64,000 nucleotides of DNA from Marinobacter sp. MDS2. GTDB taxonomy: Bacteria; Pseudomonadota; Gammaproteobacteria; Pseudomonadales; Oleiphilaceae. Below are positions 33,875 through 43,520 of the stretch, piece by piece (position 1 is the first letter of the stretch; every line of letters begins with the position of its first letter). The notes under the pieces are model-generated. The model had not been told where the DNA came from. It ran no database searches and was given only the letters and a program-made list of their open reading frames with translations. The position numbers were made by a program, and so were the translations under genes. The DNA is taken from assembly GCF_030718085.1 (NCBI RefSeq), contig NZ_JAVAJF010000002.1:248001-312000 (forward strand), read 5' to 3'.

Positions 33875-34766
33875 TGACAGGAAAACCGTTGTTATGGTCG
33901 TGGATGATGCGATTGACTCTATCCGAATGATCAGCGATGCGCTCGAGGAAGCGGGTATGACTGTGCTGGTGGCGCTGGAAGGCAACCAGGCCCTGACCAT
34001 TAGCCAGAACATCACCCCGGATGTTGTGCTCATGGATGCACTCATGCCTAACATGGATGGCTTCGAAACCTGCAGGCGACTGAAAGAAAATCCGGCCTTC
34101 ACTGATATTCCCATCATTTTTATGACCGGCCTGAGTGATACCGAGCATGTGGTGATGGGACTGAAAGCCGGGGGGGTCGACTACGCCACCAAGCCCATCA
34201 ACACCACTGAGCTTATGGCACGCATGGATGTGCATCTGGCCAACGCCCGGATGACCCGAAGCGCGCGGACGGCGCTGGATACGGCTGGCCAGAATCTCTT
34301 TGCAGTGGACCGGGACGGGAATTTGCTTTGGGGTACTCCCCATGTATGTCGATGTCTGCCCGACACCGGCCACCCGGACTTCGAAACAATCCGGACCAAG
34401 CTCGCAGAATGGCTCGGCCACAACCTGGAAGCTGGGCATCAAATGCCGCTACAGACTATGGATGCCGAGCATTCAGTCGAGTACTTGGCATTGGTGGATG
34501 GTCGCGAGTATCTGCTTCGGCTGAAAACACCACAGAACCAATCCAACGCCACCGCGGCCTTGAGAGAACGCTTCCAGCTGACACTTAGGGAGTCCGACGT
34601 CTTGTTGTGGATCGCTAATGGCAAGACCAACCGGGAGATAGCACAAATTCTAGAGATGAGCCCGCGAACTGTGAACAAGCACCTGGAGCAAGTATTTCGA
34701 AAGCTGGGTGTTGAAAACCGAACCTCTGCAGCTGCCAGCGCCATTCGCTTGCTAGCCACACAGTAA
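33861..34766 (+). CDS. LuxR-type response regulator
   Basis: A 301-residue regulator. The receiver domain has an acidic pair at residues 15-16, phospho-acceptor Asp59 (VVLMDALMPN), Thr in FMTG and Lys in TKPIN. A linker of about 90 residues follows. The C-terminal LuxR/GerE helix-turn-helix is LTLRESDVLLWIANGKTNREIAQILEMSPRTVNKHLEQVFRKLGVENRT in outline. It overlaps the hybrid kinase by 14 bp and is its likely partner. The divergent amide-uptake and hydrolysis genes are its likely targets, through the paired inverted-repeat elements. Confidence 0.92.
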   Translation: MKPHDDRKTVVMVVDDAIDSIRMISDALEEAGMTVLVALEGNQALTISQNITPDVVLMDALMPNMDGFETCRRLKENPAFTDIPIIFMTGLSDTEHVVMGLKAGGVDYATKPINTTELMARMDVHLANARMTRSARTALDTAGQNLFAVDRDGNLLWGTPHVCRCLPDTGHPDFETIRTKLAEWLGHNLEAGHQMPLQTMDAEHSVEYLALVDGREYLLRLKTPQNQSNATAALRERFQLTLRESDVLLWIANGKTNREIAQILEMSPRTVNKHLEQVFRKLGVENRTSAAASAIRLLATQ

Positions 34767-35052
34767 CTGCAACTCTGCATTTTTATAATCACCGCATTCG
34801 GGAGCGGCGGAAGTGCGCCCAAGCACAGAAAGTTCACCCTTTCCTGCCTGATAGTCTCTGGTTTGATCCGAGTGACGACAATATTCATAACGTTGTGTCG
34901 GTATTGATCGTTGAAAGGAATTTTACGAACTATTGGATATATGCGTCAGCCCATCCGAAGTTGGTCGCTCGCCAAAATCATCAATGCGCTGAGTGACCGG
35001 GAGCGTTAGACTGTGTTTATCATCCGGAATCCACTACAGGAGACAGTGTTTC

Positions 35053-36156
35053 ATGGAAGAGTCGCCACATACCGGCAATGCCGCTGAGCCTCAGCGGAAA
35101 AACAGCGCTTTTGCTGGCTTGTCCACACCGATTTATGGACTGTTCGCGCTGGGTATTCTGTACACCTTGTACGTTGCGCATCAAATCGTATTGCCGATTG
35201 TGTTGGCCGTGCTGGCCAGTTTGTTTTTGTCACCTTTCGTCCATCGGGCGTATCTGAAATTCCGGATTCCGAAAGCCGTCAGCTCTTTGTTTTTGGTGTT
35301 GCTCGTGTTGGCAGGCATTGTCGGGGTTGGCGCTGCCGTGGCAACGCCGGCCTTAGAATGGGCTCAGAAAGCGCCGCAGGGCATATCCCGCCTGCTAGTG
35401 GGCGACAGTCAGATTAAACGCCAGATCGATAAAGTGAACCGTTCGGCCGAACAGGTGGAGAAATCGGTTGAAGGGTTGTCTGACAGTGGTCAGGAAAAGC
35501 CAAAAACCGTGGTGCTGGCCACTGATTCCTGGCGCAGCCAGATGGTGTCCAAGGTGCGGGACGGGGTCGCGGGATTGGCATTGGCGCTTGCGCTAACCTA
35601 TTTCTTGCTAGTCAGCGGCGATCGGTTAATTCGCAATTTCGCCAGGCAGTTGCCGAACCCTCAGCGCAGAACGGTTTTGCGTATTACCTATTACTCTCAG
35701 GTGGAGATCGCCCAGTATCTCGCCGTTTTGGGCGTGAGTAATACCTCGGTCGGTGTGCTGACGGCATTGATCTGTTGGGCTATCGGTTTGCCTGATCCGG
35801 CAATGTGGGGGCTGGTGGCAGGCTTGGCCAGATTTATTCCGTATTTGGGTAATATGCTGACCATTGCGTTGTTAACCTTGGTGTCCGCGGTGACGCTCGA
35901 CACCTTGTGGATGATGGCGCTGGCGCCACTCAGCTTTATCCTGCTCACCACCATTGTCGGTTTTTTCCTTGAGCCCTGGATTCATGGCTTCCGCATGGCG
36001 ATTAATCCCGTCATTATTTTCATTTCTATCTTCTTTTGGGGATGGTTATGGGGGCCAGTAGGCGTTCTTCTTGCCGTTCCCTTGATGACCGTCATTCAGG
36101 TAGTGCTTAAACAAATTCCGAAACTTCGCCCCGTATACAAAGTCATCGCTCGATGA
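35053..36156 (+). CDS. AI-2E family transporter (PerM/TqsA-like permease)
   Basis: A 367-residue membrane protein with the family layout. Two pairs of N-terminal helices (YVAHQIVLPIVLAVLASLFLSP) come first, then a polar periplasmic region (about 105-160) and C-terminal helices. The conserved C-terminal block is GLPDPAMWGLVAGLARFIPYLGNML followed by FFWGWLWGPVGVLLAVPLM. Members have been linked to autoinducer-2 export or Na+/H+ antiport; the substrate here is unknown. The ATG at 35053 follows AGGAGA by 9 nt. The 286-bp gap before it holds no recognised gene. Confidence 0.88.
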   Translation: MEESPHTGNAAEPQRKNSAFAGLSTPIYGLFALGILYTLYVAHQIVLPIVLAVLASLFLSPFVHRAYLKFRIPKAVSSLFLVLLVLAGIVGVGAAVATPALEWAQKAPQGISRLLVGDSQIKRQIDKVNRSAEQVEKSVEGLSDSGQEKPKTVVLATDSWRSQMVSKVRDGVAGLALALALTYFLLVSGDRLIRNFARQLPNPQRRTVLRITYYSQVEIAQYLAVLGVSNTSVGVLTALICWAIGLPDPAMWGLVAGLARFIPYLGNMLTIALLTLVSAVTLDTLWMMALAPLSFILLTTIVGFFLEPWIHGFRMAINPVIIFISIFFWGWLWGPVGVLLAVPLMTVIQVVLKQIPKLRPVYKVIAR

Positions 36157-36471
36157 CCCTCGGGGGCTCAGGCCGGCTCCGCTGGCCGCCCCCTCCCTCT
36201 CAAATTCAGCCTCCATTTCGAATGCCTCCAAGCCGCCGGCTATTCGCTCCTGAATAACTGAAAACACCCAATCGGCCAGCTATTATTTTTCGGTTTTCCA
36301 CCGACTGTATCACAAGTTTTGGGTCATTTTCGCCGATTAGGCCTGATATGACCGGAAAAATCGCTTAAAAAGTAAGCGTCGCTGGGCCGAGTGAGATTAT
36401 ACTGCGCCGAAAGCTGACAGTTCGTAGCGTTGAATAAAACAATAAGGGGATACCCCCAAAAGGAGTGTGCA
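36157..36471. other. Intergenic region with a GC-rich hairpin and candidate -10
   Basis: No gene was found. It holds the GC-rich terminator-like hairpin described separately, a small perfect inverted repeat CGCTTA-AAAAG-TAAGCG at 36362-36378, and a TATACT -10-like hexamer at 36398-36403 without a good -35. AGGAG at 36461-36465 is the ribosome site of the next gene. Confidence 0.5.
36162..36193 (+). terminator. Probable terminator after the AI-2E transporter gene
   Basis: An outer stem GGGGGC / GCCCCC, a 3-nt bulge and an inner GGCC / GGCC stem start 6 bp after the stop codon. They are followed by pyrimidine-rich TCCCTCTC. It is GC-strong but with a weak U-run. Confidence 0.45.
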
Positions 36472-38955
36472 GTGGCTGAGAACTCTCGCCAGCGTGGTTT
36501 GGCATGTCTTGCGTTTACCGGAATGGTGTTGTCGCTGTCCGGGTGTGGCGGTGACGATGGCGGCACGGGAACGCAAGTAACTCCCGGCGCGGATAACCCT
36601 GTGGCCCCTGAGGTGGCCCCGCCTTCCAAAGATGAGCCTCGAAAGGCTGTTTACCAATGGGAAAATACGCGCTATCAGTTCGCCAATGGCTGTTACAGCC
36701 TTCAGGCCGATGGCGTGTACGTCGGTAAAATGGAGGGCGGTGAATACGGTGTCACTACGAACCCTTCCGAAGCGGCAAGCTTCACCATGCGGCCCACGCG
36801 GTTGGGCTCCTACCTGTTGATGTCTGATTTTTCTCGCGAAGAAACCCAGGTTGGGGCGTTTGAGCTGTTGGGCATCAGCGATCCCGGTGGTGAGTTTCTT
36901 GACGCGAGTGGCCGGTTTATTGGTGAGTTGAGTTATTTGGTTGCAGGTCTGGGCGATACCCTCAATCTGGTGCTTGATCCTATAGCCCCACTTGGCGGGA
37001 TTTTGCGCGATTTGGGCGAGAGCCTGGATTTCACCGGCGGGCAGTTGGCAAACACGGATGTGCAACCCACTCTGGCTGCAGTGAATAGCCCAAACGATCT
37101 GGCCGTTTGGAATCTCAATAAATTCGAAGGTACCGATACCTATACTCTGGCTTCAGACGTTACCGGATTGCTTCTTACCGCGTCGGAAGACGGGTTGACT
37201 CTAAAGTCCCCATCACTCCGGGATTCGAGGAACACCTTTACCCTGCTTGAAGCAAAGGGGTGCGAGGCTTATCCAGAAGCTGATTTGGGTTTGGAAATTG
37301 TCGATGAGCGCGGCCCTGCGATCTACCTCAAAGAGGTGGACCGCTTCAAAAATGTTAAGGGGCTCGATAACGATGACGTCTTTGGTTATGTCGATACCCA
37401 CTCCCATATCTCTGCCTATGAATTCATTGGGGGACGAGTTAACTACGGTGATCCGTTCCACAAGTTTGGCGTGACCCACGCGCTGGAGGACTGTGCCATA
37501 GCGCATGGCCCCGGCGGCACGACTGGTTTGGTGGAAGCGGTGACCAGTGGTTCCGGCCCGCACGATACTCAAGGTTGGCCGAGTTTTAATGACTGGCCTC
37601 GTCACAATTCATTGCAGCATCACCAGAGCTATTACCGGTGGATGGAACGAGCTCATCTATCCGGTATGAAGATTCTTGTTAACCATCTGGTTCACAACGA
37701 AATTCTGTGCGGCATAAACCCGCAAAAACAAAACGACTGTGACCCGATGGAAGCCATACTGCTGCAGATCCAGCGGATGTACGAAATGCAGGATTACATT
37801 GATGCTCAGCATGGTGGCCCGGGTGAGGGGTGGTTCCAGATTGTAACGAGCCCGGGGCAGGCCCGGAGTGTTATTGCCGACGGCAAGCTGGCCGTGGTAC
37901 TTGGGGTCGAAATGTCCAAAGTGCTCAATTGCGGTGAGTTCCTGGGTGTTCCTGAGTGTACTCGCCAGGATGTTGTTGAAGGCTTGGATCAGCTTTATCA
38001 GCTAGGTGTTCGAAACATATTCCCTGTCCATAAATTTGATAACGCCTTCGGTGGACACCTTCCTGACCTTAGCTCTGGGATAGGTATTGGTCCGGTTCTG
38101 GCTGTCGGAAATTTAGGGGAAACAGGCCACCCCATCGAGTTTGAAGAGTGCCCGGAAGGGACGGAGTTTGTGGGTGATGAGCCCGACCAGAATGCTGCCA
38201 TGCAACCTTTCGGAATCATCGATCAGCTGTTGTTCCAATTGGATTATTTCGGTGACCGCTTCCCGGAAACTCCCGAAGAATTGAAGGAAATGGACCCTCG
38301 GAGAGGCACCGACCACCTATGCAACCGTCGTGGTTTGACGGATTTGGGCGACTTCCTGATTCAAGAGCTGGTGCGCCGCAAGATGATGATCGAAACCGAC
38401 CACATCAGCCGGAAAGCCGCTGCTCGCATTCTCGATATCACCGGTCGATTGAACTACCCAGTGATTAACAGTCACGGCGGCTGGGGCGGCACCGAAGCCC
38501 TTCGTGACCGCATCGCGGAACAGGGCGGTATCGCCGCATCCTTTGGTGGCACCCGTGAAGGGTGGGTGGATTCCTTGCTGCAGAACGGCAATCGTCCACG
38601 GCCCGATGAATTCAAGGTTGGCCCGTTTGGAGGCGCAGGCTTCGCCACGGACGTTAACGGTATTGCAGCACTGCCTGGCAACCCGGGCTCACCTGAAGAA
38701 GATGCTCGCCTGTATCCGTTCGAATCCGTGGACGGTCGTGTGATCTTGAACAAACAAAAAACCGGTGACCGTGAGTTTGGGCTCTACGATGGTCGCGGCA
38801 TTGCCCACTACGGGCTCTACCCCGACCAAATCGCCGACATGATCCTGAATGCTGACCGCCCCAAAGAAAGCGTGGACGAAGCCGTGAATCAGCTGTTCAC
38901 CTCAGCGGAGGCCTATCTAAGGATGTGGGAACGTATAGAAAACGCTCCTTTGTAG
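36472..38955 (+). CDS. Secreted metal-dependent hydrolase lipoprotein (M19/amidohydrolase-like)
   Basis: A protein of about 827 residues. The lipobox LSLSGC is near residues 19-24 and is followed by a low-complexity Gly/Asp/Pro linker. A beta-rich N-terminal part of about 250 residues precedes a TIM-barrel-like hydrolase part. That part has metal-site candidates YVDTHSHIS (near 311-319), KILVNHLVHNE, VVLGVEMSK, IETDHISRKAA (near 641) and VINSHGGWGG (near 667), a pattern reminiscent of membrane dipeptidases (M19). Substrate not known. GTG at 36472 is chosen because AGGAG lies 6 nt upstream. The next gene follows 45 bp later, suggesting an operon. Confidence 0.75.
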   Translation: MAENSRQRGLACLAFTGMVLSLSGCGGDDGGTGTQVTPGADNPVAPEVAPPSKDEPRKAVYQWENTRYQFANGCYSLQADGVYVGKMEGGEYGVTTNPSEAASFTMRPTRLGSYLLMSDFSREETQVGAFELLGISDPGGEFLDASGRFIGELSYLVAGLGDTLNLVLDPIAPLGGILRDLGESLDFTGGQLANTDVQPTLAAVNSPNDLAVWNLNKFEGTDTYTLASDVTGLLLTASEDGLTLKSPSLRDSRNTFTLLEAKGCEAYPEADLGLEIVDERGPAIYLKEVDRFKNVKGLDNDDVFGYVDTHSHISAYEFIGGRVNYGDPFHKFGVTHALEDCAIAHGPGGTTGLVEAVTSGSGPHDTQGWPSFNDWPRHNSLQHHQSYYRWMERAHLSGMKILVNHLVHNEILCGINPQKQNDCDPMEAILLQIQRMYEMQDYIDAQHGGPGEGWFQIVTSPGQARSVIADGKLAVVLGVEMSKVLNCGEFLGVPECTRQDVVEGLDQLYQLGVRNIFPVHKFDNAFGGHLPDLSSGIGIGPVLAVGNLGETGHPIEFEECPEGTEFVGDEPDQNAAMQPFGIIDQLLFQLDYFGDRFPETPEELKEMDPRRGTDHLCNRRGLTDLGDFLIQELVRRKMMIETDHISRKAAARILDITGRLNYPVINSHGGWGGTEALRDRIAEQGGIAASFGGTREGWVDSLLQNGNRPRPDEFKVGPFGGAGFATDVNGIAALPGNPGSPEEDARLYPFESVDGRVILNKQKTGDREFGLYDGRGIAHYGLYPDQIADMILNADRPKESVDEAVNQLFTSAEAYLRMWERIENAPL

Positions 38956-39000
38956 TCTTTGGCAAGTTAGACAACAAGCAAAAGAAAGGAAGTAGCTGTG

Positions 39001-41994
39001 ATGGAAACTATAAAAACAATGCCCACCCCGTGGCGGGCTGGGGTGATGGTGCTCGGCATGGCGGCCATGCTCTCGATGGCTGGGTGTTTTGGTGGCTCAG
39101 GAGGGTCTGATAAACCTTCAGCGAAAGCGGAGAATCCCAAAGACGATCAAGAGCTGGTAGACCGATTCAGTGAAGGGCGCACCTTCACGGTAAACCCGGG
39201 TGAATTCGCCACCGATGACATGGTCACCGCCATGATTCAGTTGCGCCCGGGCGATACGCTTGAATTTGGCTGCGGCTATTTCGAGCTGTATCACGGCCTA
39301 CTTATTCAGGCCACGGAAGATGTAGAGATTCGCGGTTGCGGTAAAGATGAAACCGTTTTGAACTTCCGTGAAAGCGACAACGTAACGGGCCTTGAAGCGC
39401 TGAACGTCCGCGGCATTACTGTTAAGGACCTGACCATCCTCGATTCCCCGGGTGATGCTTTCAAATTGAAAGGCGTGAAGTGGGGCACTCTGCTGAACGT
39501 CAGAGCAATTTGGTCTGGCGGTGGAGAGCCGATTACCGAGGCAAACTATACCGATCGTTTGAAGGTCGCATGTACCAGCCCTCCGATGGATAAGGGCGAT
39601 CCAACACCCGACTACATTCCGAGTTCTTCTGCTGGCCGTTATGGCATTTACCCGGTGGAGTCCGAGAATATCTTGGTGGATAACTCTGAATCCATCGGGG
39701 CATCCGATGCCGGCATTTATGTGGGGCAGACCAATAACGCCATTATCAAGAACAGTCGCGCGGCCTATAACGTAATGGGCTTCGAGATTGAAAACGTTCA
39801 GGGTGGCGAATACGACAGCAACCTTGCCGAGTGTAATACCGGTGGTTTCCTGATCTACGATCTGGAAAACATCACCCAATACGGTGACACCTCGGTGATG
39901 CTGAACAACATCTCCCGTAACAACAACACCTACAACTTTGCCCACAGCGGCATAGTGTCTGCCGTGCCTCGCGGTACGGGTTTCATTACCCTCGGTTACG
40001 ACAACATCGAGATTTACGACAACGTCTTTGAGGACAACAGCACTGCCGCGATTATCTACACCAGTTATGAGCTATTGGATGGAGAAGGCAAGACGACCGA
40101 TAAAAAGCTGGATCCGTATACTGAAGGGTTGAACATCCATAACAACGTGATGAGAAATTCGGGCTTTGATCTGCCGCCGCCAAATATGGAGCAGGTTGCA
40201 GCGGGTCAGGTGGAAACCCTTCTGCCCACGCTCATAGGGATCAAAAACATTGAGAACCCAGGCAAGGGAGCCCACATCGTTTGGGATGGTCTGTTGGATG
40301 ACCTCGACGACACGTGCCCGTATCCCGTAGATGCCAACGGTCAGCCGGTGCCTAAGGATGAGAGCGGCAAACCTATCCATACGAACCAGCATCCCAATCC
40401 TTCTTGTCATTACAACAAGTACAAGTTCGACGGCGAAGGTAATCGGAAACTACCTGAATGGGGTTCATGCATTGCCAACAATGACATGGATGACGGGCAG
40501 GCATACATCAATTTTCACGGAATGCGTGGGCTAGAGCTGGTTAGAGCTGCGGCAGATACTGATCTGTCCGGAATCTTCTCTTGGGAAGGTATGATGAATG
40601 TCTTGACGGGGCCGTTGGAGTTTTTCGCAGACACCAAATTGGAAGATCACGACTGTGAAAAGTTGTATGGCCGCACCTTGGAAAGCCTGCCTCGTGTAAC
40701 GATTCCACCGTTTAAGCGCAGCGGTGCTGTTGATCCCGCACCGAGCCAAGAGTACATCAATCAATTGTGCAAAGCGCCTGTGAAGCCTGGTGAAATTAAC
40801 CGGAAGGCATTGGCCGTAGATTGCCCGCGTCTGGACCAGTACAACCTGTTTGCTGACGATCAGGACCCGCGCAGTACACCCAATGAGGGAGGCGTTCCTT
40901 ATGTGCTGAACTCCAAGTTGTTCTCTGACTATGCCACCAAGTACCGGGTTGCGTTTATCCCGCCGGGAACCAAGGCGGTGTATAAGGACGGCCAGGGTGG
41001 CGGTAATCTCAACGGTTCTATCCATTTCCCGAATGGCACGGTTATCGCCAAAACCTTCGCGTTCACTGATGAAAGCAAAGGCACTGAAGAGCTGATCGAA
41101 ACGCGCCTATTGATCAAGCGGATTTCGCAAAGTGGCAAAGCGGTCTGGAGTGGTCCGGCCTACAGTTGGAGCACGGATGCCAGTGGCAAGAAAGTAGCTA
41201 CACTCGTCCCGGGAGGGGAAACGCGCAGTGTGAGCTGGCATTACCAGGACCAGCATACGGGTAAAGTGTTGTCCGGTTCGTCCGATAGCTATGCTATCCC
41301 CAATCAGAACCAGTGCATCACCTGTCACTCCAACGATGATCTGGAAGCGGGTGCCGCGCCGATTGGGCCTAAGCCGAGAAACATGAACCGGGACTACAAG
41401 CCTGAGTCCAGTTTCATGGGGAACCGAGGGCAGGGTGTGCCTAATCCGGAGAACCAGCTTAAGGATTGGGTAGATCGTGGTTTGCTGACCAACGTTCCTG
41501 ATTATGGGCGAATTGTTAATGGCGTGGCGACCAACCTTGAGCGTCTTCCGCGTTGGAGTGTGCCAGGCGATAGTGGGGCAATGGCAGGATCTGATGCCGA
41601 CATCGAAGATCGACTGCGCGCCTACCTGGAAGTGAACTGCCAGCACTGCCATAACGATAAAGGCGCAGCTTCCAATACAGGCTACTACCTGGATCATTAC
41701 CGCAAAATTGACGCCGGTTACGGTATCTGTAAGAAGCCGACGGCAACCGGTGGTGGTTCCTGTGGCAAGCAGCATGTTGTCGTGCCTGGCGAACCGGGAA
41801 GCTCAATAGTGTCTTGCCGTGTGGCGAGCGCCGATGATCCGCAGAAAAACATGCCGCCCATCGCGAAAAGTGTGGTGCATGTGGAAGGTGTTGAGTTGCT
41901 CAACAGCTGGATTGCCAATGTGGTTGACGACAGCTACGAGAATGCAGATGCCTGTGGTGATGGTTTGGGCATTTTTAAATCTGTGACGCCGTAA
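39001..41994 (+). CDS. Parallel beta-helix lipoprotein fused to an SO2930-type di-heme cytochrome c
   Basis: A protein of about 997 residues. The lipobox LSMAGC is near residues 25-30. Residues about 45-420 form a right-handed parallel beta-helix (repeated turns such as NVRGITVKDLTILDSPGDAFKLKG, N-N-x-I strands). Residues about 590-998 resemble the SO2930 di-heme cytochrome family (LSEYGLF-like YNLFADDQDPR, PNGTVIAKTF, then two heme sites CITCH near 773 and CQHCH near 881, and PGEPGSSIVSCRV). These two parts are usually separate proteins. ATG at 39001, with an in-frame GTG at 38998, follows AAGGA. It is probably an outer-membrane or periplasmic redox protein, ending at a strong terminator. 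Confidence 0.82.
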   Translation: METIKTMPTPWRAGVMVLGMAAMLSMAGCFGGSGGSDKPSAKAENPKDDQELVDRFSEGRTFTVNPGEFATDDMVTAMIQLRPGDTLEFGCGYFELYHGLLIQATEDVEIRGCGKDETVLNFRESDNVTGLEALNVRGITVKDLTILDSPGDAFKLKGVKWGTLLNVRAIWSGGGEPITEANYTDRLKVACTSPPMDKGDPTPDYIPSSSAGRYGIYPVESENILVDNSESIGASDAGIYVGQTNNAIIKNSRAAYNVMGFEIENVQGGEYDSNLAECNTGGFLIYDLENITQYGDTSVMLNNISRNNNTYNFAHSGIVSAVPRGTGFITLGYDNIEIYDNVFEDNSTAAIIYTSYELLDGEGKTTDKKLDPYTEGLNIHNNVMRNSGFDLPPPNMEQVAAGQVETLLPTLIGIKNIENPGKGAHIVWDGLLDDLDDTCPYPVDANGQPVPKDESGKPIHTNQHPNPSCHYNKYKFDGEGNRKLPEWGSCIANNDMDDGQAYINFHGMRGLELVRAAADTDLSGIFSWEGMMNVLTGPLEFFADTKLEDHDCEKLYGRTLESLPRVTIPPFKRSGAVDPAPSQEYINQLCKAPVKPGEINRKALAVDCPRLDQYNLFADDQDPRSTPNEGGVPYVLNSKLFSDYATKYRVAFIPPGTKAVYKDGQGGGNLNGSIHFPNGTVIAKTFAFTDESKGTEELIETRLLIKRISQSGKAVWSGPAYSWSTDASGKKVATLVPGGETRSVSWHYQDQHTGKVLSGSSDSYAIPNQNQCITCHSNDDLEAGAAPIGPKPRNMNRDYKPESSFMGNRGQGVPNPENQLKDWVDRGLLTNVPDYGRIVNGVATNLERLPRWSVPGDSGAMAGSDADIEDRLRAYLEVNCQHCHNDKGAASNTGYYLDHYRKIDAGYGICKKPTATGGGSCGKQHVVVPGEPGSSIVSCRVASADDPQKNMPPIAKSVVHVEGVELLNSWIANVVDDSYENADACGDGLGIFKSVTP

Positions 41995-42013
41995 AAGCGC
42001 AAAAATTGGATGA

Positions 42014-42060
42014 GCCCCGTGCATCGCTATCGACGATGCACGGGGCCCATTTTCGTGTTT
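42014..42060. terminator. Bidirectional intrinsic terminator
   Basis: A perfect 13-bp stem (GCCCCGTGCATCG / CGATGCACGGGGC) with a 7-nt loop lies between convergent genes. The plus-strand exit is CCATTTTCGTGTTT and the minus-strand exit is TCATCCAATTTTT. It should end transcription from both sides. Confidence 0.88.
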
Positions 42061-43480
42061 AAGGAGTTGGCAACGGAGTTTTTGATGTACAAACCTGCCT
42101 CACCCGGAAGCGTTCCAATAGAGAGACAAGCTTAAAACCGCCGCTGTAGATTTCGATAGCATCGAACTGTTTAGACGTACGGAATAGCAGGTATTGCGGG
42201 TCATCTAACCCAAAGATCTGCGACAAGCCCAAGAGATCAAGTGCTACCCCAAGTTCGCCGCCGCTGTCTTGCTGAACCTCTCCGTTTAGAAGTGTGCGGA
42301 CCTGAATGCCCCCGTTGTTAAATAGCCCTAATTCAAGCAGCTGAGGAACATCCTCGAACAAAATGCCAATCCGGTTGGCGCTCGGGTATATGAAATCTGA
42401 GTTGGGCGCTACTTGGACCCCAAGAGCGACAGAGGAAATGCCCAGCAAGTTGGTGTTAAAAATCTCTGCCGAGCTGTTTGAGTTGCCATCGATAGCATAG
42501 TTGGGGTTATTGACACCGCAAAGCGCTTCGTCGAGCAGGCAGTTTTTAATGCGTGTGTAGGTTGCAGCGGGCGCAACGCTGTCGGTTGCCAGCATCGGAG
42601 AAAAGCTGGACGACCCATCTGTGGTGCACGCGAATACGACATCTTCAGGCACTTCTGCGCCACAAGAATCGGTCGGGTCGCTTGGGCATGGATCGCTGAT
42701 GTCATTTGACCCATCACCATCACTATCCTCGCAAGCATCGCCTACGCCGTTGTTGTTGAAATCTTCTTGTCCCGGGTTCGCCACATTAGCGCAATTGTCC
42801 CACGCGTTACCGGCTTTGTTCTCGGTTAGAAAAGGCTCAATCGAGGGGTAAACGGAGGGTATGCCGTCGCCATCCGGGTCGGCTTTTGCGTCGCAGTGAG
42901 CCGGGTTAAAGCCAGGTACCCGCGGGCAGGGATCTTCGCTATTTTCAACCCCGTCACCATCCAGGTCGGTTTCAGTGGGGTTCAGGTCAAACGGGTCGTA
43001 AGTGGGGTTGCCTGTGTCGGGATCGCACTCGTTGCTGGCATCGGTTGGGCATGGGTCTTGCTCGTTTACGGTGCCGTCCCCATCTATATCGGGATCACAG
43101 GCGTCTCCCACGCCATCGCCATCTAGGTCTTCTTGTTTTTCATTGGGATCGTCAGGGCAGTTGTCCCACGGCGAGTTGACCATGTCTTTGAAAATGTAGG
43201 GTTCGATGGCAGGGTATTTGTCCGGTATCCCATCTCCATCAGAGTCTACAGTGCTGTCGCATAGCTTCGGATCGTTGCCGGGAACGTAGAGGCAGGCATC
43301 TTTACTGTTCAGTACGCCGTCGCCATCGAAATCCTTATCACTAGGTTGCAGATTGAACGGATCAAACGAATAACCGCTAACCTGTGGGATGACCCGTCCT
43401 TCACTTTCGTCGCTTCGGCAGCCTGCGACCAGAGCGGCTACAACAAGCACCAAAAACAGATTTCTGAATAGCTTTATCAT
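42059..43480 (-). CDS. Thrombospondin type 3 repeat lipoprotein
   Basis: A 473-residue lipoprotein with lipobox AALVAGC near residues 16-22. Residues about 45-285 contain many calcium-binding TSP3-type repeats (DxDxDGxxxxxDxCP), for instance DFDGDGVLNSKDAC and DLDGDGVGDACDPDIDGDG. They are arranged as two similar halves of about 120 residues. A C-terminal globular domain of about 180 residues, with three cysteines at its edges, has no recognised family. It is probably a Ca2+-stiffened surface or periplasmic protein. It lies downstream of, and in the same direction as, the OmpA gene, 40 bp apart. Confidence 0.85.
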   Translation of the reverse strand: MIKLFRNLFLVLVVAALVAGCRSDESEGRVIPQVSGYSFDPFNLQPSDKDFDGDGVLNSKDACLYVPGNDPKLCDSTVDSDGDGIPDKYPAIEPYIFKDMVNSPWDNCPDDPNEKQEDLDGDGVGDACDPDIDGDGTVNEQDPCPTDASNECDPDTGNPTYDPFDLNPTETDLDGDGVENSEDPCPRVPGFNPAHCDAKADPDGDGIPSVYPSIEPFLTENKAGNAWDNCANVANPGQEDFNNNGVGDACEDSDGDGSNDISDPCPSDPTDSCGAEVPEDVVFACTTDGSSSFSPMLATDSVAPAATYTRIKNCLLDEALCGVNNPNYAIDGNSNSSAEIFNTNLLGISSVALGVQVAPNSDFIYPSANRIGILFEDVPQLLELGLFNNGGIQVRTLLNGEVQQDSGGELGVALDLLGLSQIFGLDDPQYLLFRTSKQFDAIEIYSGGFKLVSLLERFRVRQVCTSKTPLPTP

Positions 43481-43520
43481 GGTGAATACTCCGTTTCGAT
43501 CAATGTAAAAGCCAGATTTT

